Assembly (NCBI RefSeq): GCF_001642325.1
Contig: NZ_LSFI01000009.1
Span: 1 to 55,981 of the forward strand
Direction: 5' to 3'
DNA from: Thermodesulfatator autotrophicus
GTDB lineage: Bacteria; Desulfobacterota; Thermodesulfobacteria; Thermodesulfobacteriales; Thermodesulfatatoraceae
DNA length: 55,981 nt
The translations under genes were made by a program, and so were the position numbers. Each line of letters begins with the position of its first letter. The stretch's first letter is position 1. The notes beneath the pieces are model-generated. The model had not been told where the DNA came from. It saw only the letters and a list, made by a program, of their open reading frames with translations, and ran no database searches. Positions 10,640-18,559 of the stretch are shown piece by piece.

Positions 10640-11744
10640 GGGTCGGCTGGGTTATACTACGGGAACCTGTGCAGCCGCAGCCTTAAAAGCGGCCCTTGTT
10701 TATCTTCTCCAAAATCAAGCCTGCCAAAAGGTAAAGCTAACCCTTCCCATTGAAATGGAAGTAGAAGTTCCTGTATTTTCCCTTTCAAAAAACGGGAGTT
10801 CTGCGGTTGCTTCTGTAATTAAAGACGCAGGCGATGACCCAGATGTAACCCACAGGGCAGAAATTCAAGTAAGAGTAGAACTAAAAAAAGGGACAGGCAA
10901 AATTATTTTTAAGGCCGGTAGCGGAGTGGGCGTAGTAACCAAGCCCGGGCTAGGCTTACCCCTTGGGGAACCGGCTATCACTTCTGTTCCGCGGCTTATG
11001 ATGAAAAAAGTGGTTGAAGAAGTGCTTGGAGCCAGAAAAATTGACCAAGATGTCATCATTACCATTTCCATTCCAGGGGGCGAACAACTCGCCCAAAAAA
11101 CCCTGAATCCCCGACTGGGTATAAAAGGCGGGTTATCAATTCTCGGCACCAAGGGAGTAGTTATCCCCTTTTCAAACGCCGCTTACAAAGCCACTATTGC
11201 TAAGTCTTTAAAGGTGGCCAAAAGCCTGAAGTTAAATGAACTGGTCTTTTCTACTGGCGGAAGAAGTGAGAGTTTTTGCCAGAAACTTTTTCCTGAACTG
11301 CCTGAAGAAGCCTTTGTGCAGATTGGAGATTTCGTTGGTTTCGCTCTGAAACTAGCAGCTGCTTACCGGTTCAAAAGGGTAACCCTTGGCCTTATGGTAG
11401 GGAAAATGGCCAAACTGGCCAAAGGTTATACCAACACCCACGCCAAACATGGAGAAATCCCCATAGAAATGATGTTAAAGCTTGCCAGAGAAGCTGGAAT
11501 TCTAGAAGAGATTTTAAAAGAATTAGCTAAAGGGAAAACAGCCAGGTTTTTTCTTGAAACATTAAAAGAAAAAGCTAAAGAGAAGTTGCCTTTGTGGGCG
11601 GAAAAACTAACCCAAAAAGCAGCAGAGGAAGCCCGAAAAATGGCAGGGCCAAATATATCCGTCAGGGTCATTCTTCTTGATTTTTCTGGAAAACCCCTGG
11701 CCATAGTGGAAAATAAGGCGAAATATGCTTGCGAAAGCAATTAA
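10617..11744 (+). CDS. cbiD: Cobalt-precorrin-5B (C1)-methyltransferase
   Basis: SAM-dependent C1 methylation in the anaerobic cobalamin pathway. The family's N-terminal motif is clear at residues 12-27 (GYTTGTCAAAALKAAL), followed by GSGVGVVTKPGLGLP near 103 and the C-terminal YTNTHAKHGEI segment near 270. Length 375 is usual for CbiD. The ATG lies inside the cbiC 3' end. The presence of cbiD marks the oxygen-independent route, which fits a strict anaerobe. Confidence 0.95.
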   Translation: MKIPRHVKGRLGYTTGTCAAAALKAALVYLLQNQACQKVKLTLPIEMEVEVPVFSLSKNGSSAVASVIKDAGDDPDVTHRAEIQVRVELKKGTGKIIFKAGSGVGVVTKPGLGLPLGEPAITSVPRLMMKKVVEEVLGARKIDQDVIITISIPGGEQLAQKTLNPRLGIKGGLSILGTKGVVIPFSNAAYKATIAKSLKVAKSLKLNELVFSTGGRSESFCQKLFPELPEEAFVQIGDFVGFALKLAAAYRFKRVTLGLMVGKMAKLAKGYTNTHAKHGEIPIEMMLKLAREAGILEEILKELAKGKTARFFLETLKEKAKEKLPLWAEKLTQKAAEEARKMAGPNISVRVILLDFSGKPLAIVENKAKYACESN

Positions 11745-11764
11745 ACAACGATAGCCTAAGCCAG

Positions 11765-12997
11765 ATGAAGGGAACAAAACTCTGGGTTTTAGGCTTACCC
11801 ATAAAAGATTACACCCCTCAAATTACCATAGCCCTAAAAGAAGCTGACAAGATAATAGCAGCCAGGCATCTTGAAAATAATCTTTCCTCCTGGCGAGAAA
11901 AATTTCCGCAAAAAAACTGGATATTTTATGAACGCTTCAGTCAGGCCCTTGAAGAAGCGGAAAAAGCCCTTGGCCAGCAGAAAAAGGTAGCTTTTTGGGC
12001 CTCTGGTGACCCTCTATTTTTCGGAGTAGCGAGAACTTTTCTCACGCGTTTAAACCCTGAAGAAATCAAAGTAGTTCCTGCTCTTTCAAGCCTTCAGGTG
12101 GCTTTTGCTGAAAGTAAGATTCCCTGGGAAGATGCGCTTTTCGTAAGCCTCCACGGGCAAAATGAAAACAAAATAAATGACCTTAAGGCCTTATTACGAC
12201 GACAAAAAAAATTACTGGTCCTCACAGACCCTCAAAACTCTCCTGCCAAAATAGCAAACTATCTTTTAGCAGCCGGTCTTGGCTCAACAAAGATGATAGT
12301 GGCTGAACGCCTGGGTTTTCCAGAAGAAAAAATTTACACGGGGCCACCTGCTGAATTTGCCTCAAAAGACTTTAAAAATCCAAACTTAGTTATCCTTTTA
12401 CAGGAAAAACCAGGTGAACCCCCGGTTTTTGGCCTAAAGGAAGATGAATTTCTCCACGAAAAGGGCTTGATTACTAAAGATGAAGTGCGCGCCGTAGCTA
12501 TACACAAACTAAGGCTTCCTCCCCAGGGCGTTTTTTGGGACATAGGAGCTGGCTCTGGTTCAGTGGCTTGTGAAGTGGCTAACCTAGCACCTGGGCTTTT
12601 GGTTTATGCCGTAGAAAAATCTCCTGAAAGAACCAGGATGATAGAAAAAAATCGCGAAAATCTGGGCCTTCCAAACCTTACAGTCGTAGAAGGTAAAGCG
12701 CCAGAGGTGTTAGCCCCCCTACCCTCACCAGACAGGATATTCATAGGCGGAGGCGGAAAGGACCTTAGAAGCATTTTAGAAACAAGCTGGCTAAAACTTA
12801 AATCCGGCCTGGTAGTCATAGCGGTAATAACCATTGAATCCCTTGAGATAGCTTATCAGTTTTTAAAAGAAAAAGAAGGCCTAAAAGAAGTGGTTTCTAT
12901 ACAGGTATCAAGGTCCTCAAACCGCATTTCGGGCTATACCTATCTTCAGGCTCTAAATCAAGTATATCTCTTGGTGGGAGAAAAACATGAAAGCTAA
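11765..12997 (+). CDS. cbiET: Precorrin-6Y C5,15-methyltransferase fusion CbiE-CbiT
   Basis: Bifunctional enzyme: an N-terminal tetrapyrrole methylase (CbiE) and a C-terminal Rossmann methyltransferase/decarboxylase (CbiT). The CbiT SAM loop DIGAGSGSVACEVA is near residue 258. In CbiE, ASGDPLFFGVARTFL and VPALSSLQVAFA are typical, but the first glycine loop (normally GIGPGxP) reads GLPIKDYTPQ, an unusual divergence. The ATG at 11765 begins just before the conserved strand. A TTG at 11729 overlapping cbiD is an alternative and would give 12 more residues; neither has a strong Shine-Dalgarno. The 3' end overlaps cbiF by 11 bases. Confidence 0.92.
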   Translation: MKGTKLWVLGLPIKDYTPQITIALKEADKIIAARHLENNLSSWREKFPQKNWIFYERFSQALEEAEKALGQQKKVAFWASGDPLFFGVARTFLTRLNPEEIKVVPALSSLQVAFAESKIPWEDALFVSLHGQNENKINDLKALLRRQKKLLVLTDPQNSPAKIANYLLAAGLGSTKMIVAERLGFPEEKIYTGPPAEFASKDFKNPNLVILLQEKPGEPPVFGLKEDEFLHEKGLITKDEVRAVAIHKLRLPPQGVFWDIGAGSGSVACEVANLAPGLLVYAVEKSPERTRMIEKNRENLGLPNLTVVEGKAPEVLAPLPSPDRIFIGGGGKDLRSILETSWLKLKSGLVVIAVITIESLEIAYQFLKEKEGLKEVVSIQVSRSSNRISGYTYLQALNQVYLLVGEKHES

Positions 12998-13730
12998 AGT
13001 CTATTTTGTAGGAGCAGGCCCGGGAGACCCTGAACTTATCAGCCTTAAAGGGAAACGCCTTCTTGAAGCCGCCGGGGTAGTGATTTACGCCGGCTCATTG
13101 GTAAACCCCAGGCTACTTGAAGGCCTTAAAGCCAAACTTTATGACTCAGCCCAAATGTCCCTTGAAGAAATCATAGAAGTTATCTCCCGGGCTATAGCCC
13201 AGGGTAAAACAGTGGTAAGACTCCACAGCGGAGACCCGGCTTTTTACGGTGCTATTCACGAACAAATCGTTGAACTCAAAGCCAGAGGCATTCCCTACGA
13301 AGTTATTCCAGGGATAAGTTCGGCTTCAGCAGGTGCAGCAAGCCTTGGTCTTGAGTTCACCGTGCCAGAGGTAGCTCAAACCGTAGTTTTTACTCGCCTG
13401 GGAGGGAAAACCCCAGGGCCCAGCCCTGAAGACCTGGCCTATTTCGCCCGAAAGGACGTAACACTTGTCATTTTTCTAAGCATTGCCAGGGCCAAAGAAA
13501 TAGAAAAGGCCCTTTTAGAAAAGCTTAGCCCTTCCACCCCGGTAGCTATAGTTTATAAGGCCAGCTGGCCTGAAGAGCAGGTTATCAAAGGAAAATTAAA
13601 AGACTTAAGCCGCCTGGTGGAAGAAGCCGGCTTTAAGCGCACGGCCCTGATTTACGTAGGAGAAGCCATTGAAGCCCTTGAAACGCACGCTGAAAAAAGA
13701 TCAAAACTCTACCATCCCGACCATGAATAA
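12987..13730 (+). CDS. cbiF: (Cobalt-)precorrin-4 C11-methyltransferase
   Basis: Tetrapyrrole methylase of 247 residues. Visible are the SAM-binding start VYFVGAGPGDPELISLKG at 5-22, YAGSLVNP near 34, the central LHSGDPAFYGAIHEQ near 79 and VIPGISSASAGAASLG near 105, all characteristic of CbiF/CobM. It introduces the C11 methyl in the corrin ring. It overlaps cbiET upstream and cbiGH downstream by about ten bases each, consistent with coupled translation inside the operon. Confidence 0.95.
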   Translation: MKAKVYFVGAGPGDPELISLKGKRLLEAAGVVIYAGSLVNPRLLEGLKAKLYDSAQMSLEEIIEVISRAIAQGKTVVRLHSGDPAFYGAIHEQIVELKARGIPYEVIPGISSASAGAASLGLEFTVPEVAQTVVFTRLGGKTPGPSPEDLAYFARKDVTLVIFLSIARAKEIEKALLEKLSPSTPVAIVYKASWPEEQVIKGKLKDLSRLVEEAGFKRTALIYVGEAIEALETHAEKRSKLYHPDHE

Positions 13731-15438
13731 CAGAATCATTATTTTTTACCTGAGTAAAAGGGGCCAGGCTCTGGCGGAAAAATTAGCTGATTTTCTCCCT
13801 GAAGCGCAAGTTAAGCGCTTTTCCACTGAAAAATTAAAGGCTTTCTGGCCAGAAGTTAAGGCCATAATCTTCATTGGAGCAAGTGGAATTATCGTTAGAA
13901 AGATAGCCCCTCTTCTTCAAAGTAAGAAAATAGACCCGGCTGTTCTTGCCCTTGACGAAACCGGCCGTTTTGTCATAAGCCTTATTTCTGGCCATCTTGG
14001 TGGCGCCAATGACCTTACCCGTGAAGTAGCCGCCTTTCTTGGAGCCACGCCAGTTATTACCACTGCCAGCGACCTTGCTGGGCTTCCAGCCCTTGACCTG
14101 TGGGCTGAAAAGCATGGCCTGGTGCTTGAGCCAGAAAACTTTATCCCCCAAACCATTTCACGCTACGTTGAAGAAAGGGGAATAAAGGTCCTGGCTGAAG
14201 CCAGAGTTCCTCTTCCTGAGACTTTTGCCCTCACTGCCAACCCAGAAGAAGCAGACCTTGCTATTACTTATCGCGAGATTAACGGCTTTTCAGGCCTTTA
14301 CGCCCGCCCTAAAAGGCTGGTAGTAGGTATGGGCTTTCACGAAAATTGCTCGGGAGATGAGCTATTTGAAGCCCTGAAAAAGGTATTTACCAGGCATAAG
14401 TTAAGCCTTTCAGCTATTAAAAAGCTGGCCACACTTTCGCGCAAGAGCAAGGCCCCAGGGATCATAGCTCTATCCCAGAAACTTAAAGCGCCAATAGAAG
14501 CCGTCTCTCCTAAAGAGATAAACGAAGTGGTAGCCAGAGAGGGCCTTAATCCTTCTCAGGCCAGGAAGCACACTGAGGTATTGGCCGTGGCTGAGCCAGC
14601 GGCTCTTCTGGCTTCGCAAGGCGGACGGCTCATTCTCCCCAAGCAAAAGCAAGATGGTGTAACAATAGCCATAGCCGAAATGCCCCCCTCTCCAGGGAAG
14701 CTATGGGTGGTTGGCCTTGGCCCGGGTGATATTTACGAACTTACTCCACGCGCTCGCAGGGCCTTAAGGTCTGCTGAAAAGATTATCGGCTATAAGACTT
14801 ATATTACCCTTATTAAAGACCTTGTTAGCCACAAAGAAGTATATACCCTTGGCATGACCCAGGAAGTAGAGCGGGCAACTCTTGCTTTAAACTTTGCCCT
14901 TGAAGGCTTTGAAGTAGCTCTTGTTAGCGGCGGTGACCCTGGGATTTACGGCATGGCCGGGCTTGTGTTAGAGCTTATAAAAGAAAAAGACCTCGTAGGC
15001 CGGTTCCCAGTGGAAATAATACCAGGGATTACCTCGGCCAGTGCCGGGGCGGCGCGTTTAGGGGCTCCTCTTATGCACGATTTTGCCTGTATAAGTCTTT
15101 CTGACCGTCTGACCCCCTGGGAAATCATTGAAAAGCGTCTTAAGGCAGCTGCCCAGGCTGACTTTGTGATTGTGCTTTACAACCCCAGAAGTAAAGGCCG
15201 AAAAGGGCACTTAAACCGGGCAAGAGAGATTATTCTTGAATTTCGCCCAGAAGATACACCAGTGGGCATAGCTAAGGCTGTCGGCCGTAAAGACGAAAGC
15301 CTTAAAATCACTACCCTTTCTGCCCTTGACCCTGAAGAAGTTGACATGCAGACCACGGTTTTTATTGGCAATTCAAGTAGCTTTATTTTAGAAAATTTTA
15401 TAGTAACCCCACGCGGTTATAAAGAGAAAAGATATTGA
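13723..15438 (+). CDS. cbiGH: CbiG-CbiH fusion (lactone hydrolase + C17-methyltransferase)
   Basis: A 571-residue fusion. Residues 1-320 are CbiG (cobalt-precorrin-5A hydrolase): RFVISLISGHLGGANDLT near 85 and the CbiG C-terminal part VVGMGFHENCSGDEL near 200. Residues about 326-571 are CbiH/CobJ (precorrin-3B/cobalt-precorrin-3 C17-methyltransferase) with LWVVGLGPGDIYELTPRA, SGGDPGIYGMAGLV near 403 and IIPGITSASAGAARLGAPL. The start at 13723 (ATGAATAA) overlaps the cbiF stop. An earlier in-frame codon at 13669 lies inside cbiF and adds 18 unconserved residues. The fused order joins two consecutive pathway steps. Confidence 0.94.
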   Translation: MNNRIIIFYLSKRGQALAEKLADFLPEAQVKRFSTEKLKAFWPEVKAIIFIGASGIIVRKIAPLLQSKKIDPAVLALDETGRFVISLISGHLGGANDLTREVAAFLGATPVITTASDLAGLPALDLWAEKHGLVLEPENFIPQTISRYVEERGIKVLAEARVPLPETFALTANPEEADLAITYREINGFSGLYARPKRLVVGMGFHENCSGDELFEALKKVFTRHKLSLSAIKKLATLSRKSKAPGIIALSQKLKAPIEAVSPKEINEVVAREGLNPSQARKHTEVLAVAEPAALLASQGGRLILPKQKQDGVTIAIAEMPPSPGKLWVVGLGPGDIYELTPRARRALRSAEKIIGYKTYITLIKDLVSHKEVYTLGMTQEVERATLALNFALEGFEVALVSGGDPGIYGMAGLVLELIKEKDLVGRFPVEIIPGITSASAGAARLGAPLMHDFACISLSDRLTPWEIIEKRLKAAAQADFVIVLYNPRSKGRKGHLNRAREIILEFRPEDTPVGIAKAVGRKDESLKITTLSALDPEEVDMQTTVFIGNSSSFILENFIVTPRGYKEKRY

Positions 15439-16745
15439 TGACACCAGTAAAAGGCCTGGTTATAGCTGCCCCTTTTAGCGGTTCAGGAAAAACCATAATC
15501 TCCTGTGGCTTAATAAAAGCCCTTGCCAGCAAAGGCTTTGAAGTTGCCCCTTTCAAAGTCGGGCCTGACTACATTGACCCCTCTTACCTGGCCCAGGCTG
15601 CCGGGCACCCCTGCTATAATCTTGATTCCTGGATGACTAGCCAGGAAGGAGTTAAACGGAGTTTTGGGAGAGGGTCTAAAAAGGCCCAATTGGCCGTGAT
15701 AGAAGGGGTGATGGGGCTTTTTGACGGCGCTGGCGGAACCACCTGTGCTTCCACCGCTGAAGTGGCCAAACTTCTCGGGCTACCAGTGCTTCTGGTGTTT
15801 CCAGCCAGAAGCTTTGGCCACACAGCCAGGGCCCTGGTAGAAGGCCTTATATCCTATTGGGAGGAGCTTGATTTTATAGGCATAATCGTAAACGGTGTAG
15901 CCAGCCCCAAACACGAAAGATTACTTAAAAAGGTCTTCCAAGGTCTTGAAATCCCCATCTTAGGGATGATAAGCCAGGAAAAAAAGCTTGAGCTTCCTTC
16001 AAGACATCTGGGCTTGATTCAGGCTGAAGAAATAAACCTGGAAGAAAAACTTGAGTTCTTGAGTGAAAAAATTACCAGGGAAACCAATATCTCTGAAATT
16101 ATTTCCCGTCTTAAAAGGGCGTCCTTTAGCCCTTTTCAGAATAACCCGCCAGCTATTAAACTCAAAGGCCAAAAAATCGCCGTGGCCAAAGATAAGGCCT
16201 TTTCTTTTTGCTACCAGGAAAATCTGGATATTTTAAAAGAAGCCGGAAACGAAATCATATTTTTTTCACCTCTTGAAGGAGAGATTCCCAAAGAGGCCGA
16301 GGCCATTTATTTGCCTGGAGGGTATCCTGAGCTTTTTGCTGAAACTCTTTCCAGGCACACCGCCTTGCATCAAAAAATAAAAAGGCTGGCAGACGACGGC
16401 AGGCCGATTCTGGCTGAATGCGGAGGATTTATGTTTCTGCTTGAAGGGATTGAAGTAAATGGCAAGTCTTTTCCCATGGTGGGGCTTTTGCCGGGCCTTG
16501 CTCGCCTGGAAAAGCGCCTTCAGGCCATAGGTTACCGGGAGGCCATTTTTGAAGGCGCTAATTTTTTAGTAGATGAAGGCCAGCCATTAAGGGGCCACGA
16601 ATTTCGCTACAGTCTCGCCAAAGGTATTGGCCTTGAAGGTATGAAAGTAAAAGACTTTGAGGGCCATGAAGTTTCTACCTTTGGAGTGGCCAGGAAAAAC
16701 ATTATTGCCAGTTATCTCCATTTCCACCTGGGCTCTTTAGTTTGA
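15438..16745 (+). CDS. cbiA: Cobyrinate a,c-diamide synthase
   Basis: ATP- and glutamine-dependent amidation of the a and c carboxylates of cobyrinate. The 435 residues hold an N-terminal P-loop domain (AAPFSGSGKT near residue 9, KVGPDYIDPSYL near 42) and a C-terminal class I glutamine-amidotransferase-like domain (nucleophile Cys in LAECGGFMFLLEG near 328, HEFRYS, and the C-terminal SYLHFHLGS). The ATG shares a base with the cbiGH stop (TGATG). It is the last gene of the operon; no obvious intrinsic terminator follows. Confidence 0.96.
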   Translation: MTPVKGLVIAAPFSGSGKTIISCGLIKALASKGFEVAPFKVGPDYIDPSYLAQAAGHPCYNLDSWMTSQEGVKRSFGRGSKKAQLAVIEGVMGLFDGAGGTTCASTAEVAKLLGLPVLLVFPARSFGHTARALVEGLISYWEELDFIGIIVNGVASPKHERLLKKVFQGLEIPILGMISQEKKLELPSRHLGLIQAEEINLEEKLEFLSEKITRETNISEIISRLKRASFSPFQNNPPAIKLKGQKIAVAKDKAFSFCYQENLDILKEAGNEIIFFSPLEGEIPKEAEAIYLPGGYPELFAETLSRHTALHQKIKRLADDGRPILAECGGFMFLLEGIEVNGKSFPMVGLLPGLARLEKRLQAIGYREAIFEGANFLVDEGQPLRGHEFRYSLAKGIGLEGMKVKDFEGHEVSTFGVARKNIIASYLHFHLGSLV

Positions 16746-16821
16746 GGTTAAAGCCGGGCTTAAAGTGAAATGTTTTTATCCCAGCACAAAATTTTTGATG
16801 GACCCTGGCTAGCCAGAAGGG

Positions 16822-17268
16822 CTAAAGAAGCCGATAATGACGCAATATTTCTGCTAAACGGGAATCTTCCCTGGCAAGCTCCCTTAGGGCGTCTATCAAG
16901 TCTTTGAGTTTTCCCTCCCTTTCTAGTTGCTCTATAGTTTCTTCTTTGGCTCGCTTAATTATGGTCCGCCTATCCCAATAGGCAAAACCTATAACCACCG
17001 CCACCAGCGTGGTAAAAATGGCCGTAAGGATCCACAGAAAGGTCATCATTTGCTCAAAACGCTTATCAACCTGCTCAAAACGTTTATCAATCTGCTCAAA
17101 ACGTTTATCAACTTGTTCCATGAAGACTTTGAGGGTCGTTTCCAGGCGAACAAGTCTTTCCCGGTCTTCCTGGGTAAAGCCATCCTGGGCATTAACCACC
17201 TGGGCCAGTAAAAGCTGGGCCAGTAAAAGAAGAATCCATAAAGCAAAAAGAATGACTTTCTTATTCAT
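16822..17268 (-). CDS. Small exported/membrane coiled-coil protein
   Basis: Not a recognised named family. The 148 residues comprise an N-terminal hydrophobic signal (about 5-26, ending ...VNAQDG), a charged helix, three heptads of the form QVDKRFE (about 51-72), a second membrane segment (about 75-97), and a charged helical C-terminus (IIKRAKEETIEQLEREGKL). Predicted topology is a periplasmic coiled coil anchored by the second segment. AAGGAG precedes the ATG. The heptads are encoded by three near-identical 21-bp DNA repeats, so copy number may vary between strains. It sits between cbiA (convergent) and a divergent nuclease pair, with no operon partner. It could be a stator or scaffold, but nothing shows this. 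Confidence 0.8.
   Translation of the reverse strand: MNKKVILFALWILLLLAQLLLAQVVNAQDGFTQEDRERLVRLETTLKVFMEQVDKRFEQIDKRFEQVDKRFEQMMTFLWILTAIFTTLVAVVIGFAYWDRRTIIKRAKEETIEQLEREGKLKDLIDALRELAREDSRLAEILRHYRLL
17051..17113 (-). repeat. Three 21-bp tandem repeats inside the coiled-coil gene
   Basis: Units at 17051-17071, 17072-17092 and 17093-17113 read tgctcaaaacg(c/t)ttatcaa plus two variable bases and differ at only a few positions. A fourth, degenerate unit begins at 17114. Each encodes one heptad of the coiled coil, so gain or loss of a unit would keep the reading frame. Confidence 0.9.
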
Positions 17269-17384
17269 GTAAGCTCCTTACCCTCTTGTTAATCTTAATT
17301 TTGCCTTAAAAAAGAAAACTTTACAATCTTGAACTCTTCTCTTTTTCTCTGGATTTACAAACAAATAACAATTTTTAGGGCTGT

Positions 17385-17440
17385 CATTGCGGGTTATCTC
17401 CACCGCGACCACGGCGCCTCGTGATAACGCGTTTTAGAGG
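17385..17440. repeat. Single degenerate REP-like unit
   Basis: A tcattgcgggttatctcc ... gtgataacgcg imperfect palindrome with a GC-rich centre (ccgcgaccacggcg). It begins with the word found in the other interspersed repeats and lies in the 225-base gap upstream of the metallophosphoesterase gene. Confidence 0.55.
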
Positions 17441-17458
17441 TTTTAAAAAATTTAAATT

Positions 17459-17486
17459 TTGCCTCTCCCTTACACGACGTTATAAT
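17459..17486 (+). promoter_or_regulatory. Predicted sigma70-type promoter, leaderless start
   Basis: TTGCCT at 17459-17464 and a perfect TATAAT at 17481-17486 are separated by 16 bases. The GTG start codon of the next gene begins only eight bases after the -10 box. Transcription would start at or within a base or two of the start codon. No Shine-Dalgarno is present. Confidence 0.65.
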
Positions 17487-17493
17487 AGCAGGC

Positions 17494-18558
17494 GTGAAGC
17501 TTTATCATCTTTCTGACTTACATCTGGGTGCTGTCCCCAGCGGACGTTCGGCTGGGGAACACATAAATCTGGTTTTAACCAAGCTAAAAGAGATTCTTTC
17601 ACGGGCCGAAGATGTTCCCGTGGTCCTTTTTGCCGGAGACACCTTTGATTCAAATGCCGTTTCAAGTTCAGTAGCCCGTGAATTTTTCAATCTTTTAAGC
17701 AATTTTCCGGCTATAAATTTTGTTTTAATCCCTGGTGGTGGGCACAAAAACGAAAGTGAAATAAGTGGCCACGATGCCTACACCGCTGATTCTATTTATC
17801 GGCGGCCAGAAATTTCTGCTTTCTTTAGAAAGGAAAATATTCACCTCCTTTCTCCTGAAACTCCCTCTAAAGTCATTTCTGTCTCAGATAAAAAACTGGC
17901 TATTTATGCCGGTTTTTTTGACTTTCCAGAAGAAGAAATAATTCCTGAGGCAGATTATCATATTGCTCTTCTTCACGGCGCCTTTGGATCTAACGAACAA
18001 TACGAAAAACCCTTAAAAAGTAACCTTCTTGAACGTTATCACTATCTTGCCCTGGGGCATTATCATCGCTTCAAAAAATTGGCTGAAAATGCCTTTTACG
18101 CCGGTGCTTTTATACCTTTTGAATTCCTGGCAAATACTCAGGCTGAAGGAGGCTTTCTAGAAGTTGACCTTTCAGCTAAACCTCCACAGATACTCAGGCA
18201 CACCTTTGACGATGCTCCCCTTTACCTGCGCCTCCAAATACACTCAGAAGAAGACCTTGAAAGACTCAAAAATCTTGACTTTACAAAGGCTTTTGTGCGC
18301 ATTGACTCTTATCTTGAGTTTTATGAAGATGAGCTTAGTCGGCTCTGTTCCCATTTTGAAGAAAAAATTACCATCTCAGAAGGGGCCAGGCTAAACTCCC
18401 CTGACGATTTAGTTTTGCAAATTATAAACGAACTTTTGCAAAGTGTTCCCGAAGAAATTCAAGCTGAAGTAAGGGAATTTTTGCTTTACGGTCTTATGGT
18501 CTCACGGCAGCCCAGGGAACTTAAAGAATTTCTTATAAAGAGATTTCTGGAAAGTTAA
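17494..18558 (+). CDS. Mre11/SbcD-like metallophosphoesterase, divergent motif III
   Basis: Calcineurin-like phosphoesterase fold of 354 residues, placed as the nuclease partner of the ATPase that follows. Metal motifs seen are DLH at 8-10, GDTFD at 48-52, the lone His161 (LLHG) and GHYH at 188-191. Motif III, normally GNH(D/E), reads GGGHKN at 81-86, so the metal-bridging Asn is Gly although the catalytic His84 stays. The rest lacks the long SbcD capping domain and resembles YhaO-type proteins. The GTG start at 17494 is accepted because the frame opens there, the N-terminal strand KLYHLSDLHLG is immediate, and a promoter ends eight bases upstream. The ATPase ATG follows the stop by one base. 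Confidence 0.8.
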   Translation: MKLYHLSDLHLGAVPSGRSAGEHINLVLTKLKEILSRAEDVPVVLFAGDTFDSNAVSSSVAREFFNLLSNFPAINFVLIPGGGHKNESEISGHDAYTADSIYRRPEISAFFRKENIHLLSPETPSKVISVSDKKLAIYAGFFDFPEEEIIPEADYHIALLHGAFGSNEQYEKPLKSNLLERYHYLALGHYHRFKKLAENAFYAGAFIPFEFLANTQAEGGFLEVDLSAKPPQILRHTFDDAPLYLRLQIHSEEDLERLKNLDFTKAFVRIDSYLEFYEDELSRLCSHFEEKITISEGARLNSPDDLVLQIINELLQSVPEEIQAEVREFLLYGLMVSRQPRELKEFLIKRFLES

Positions 18559-18559
18559 A

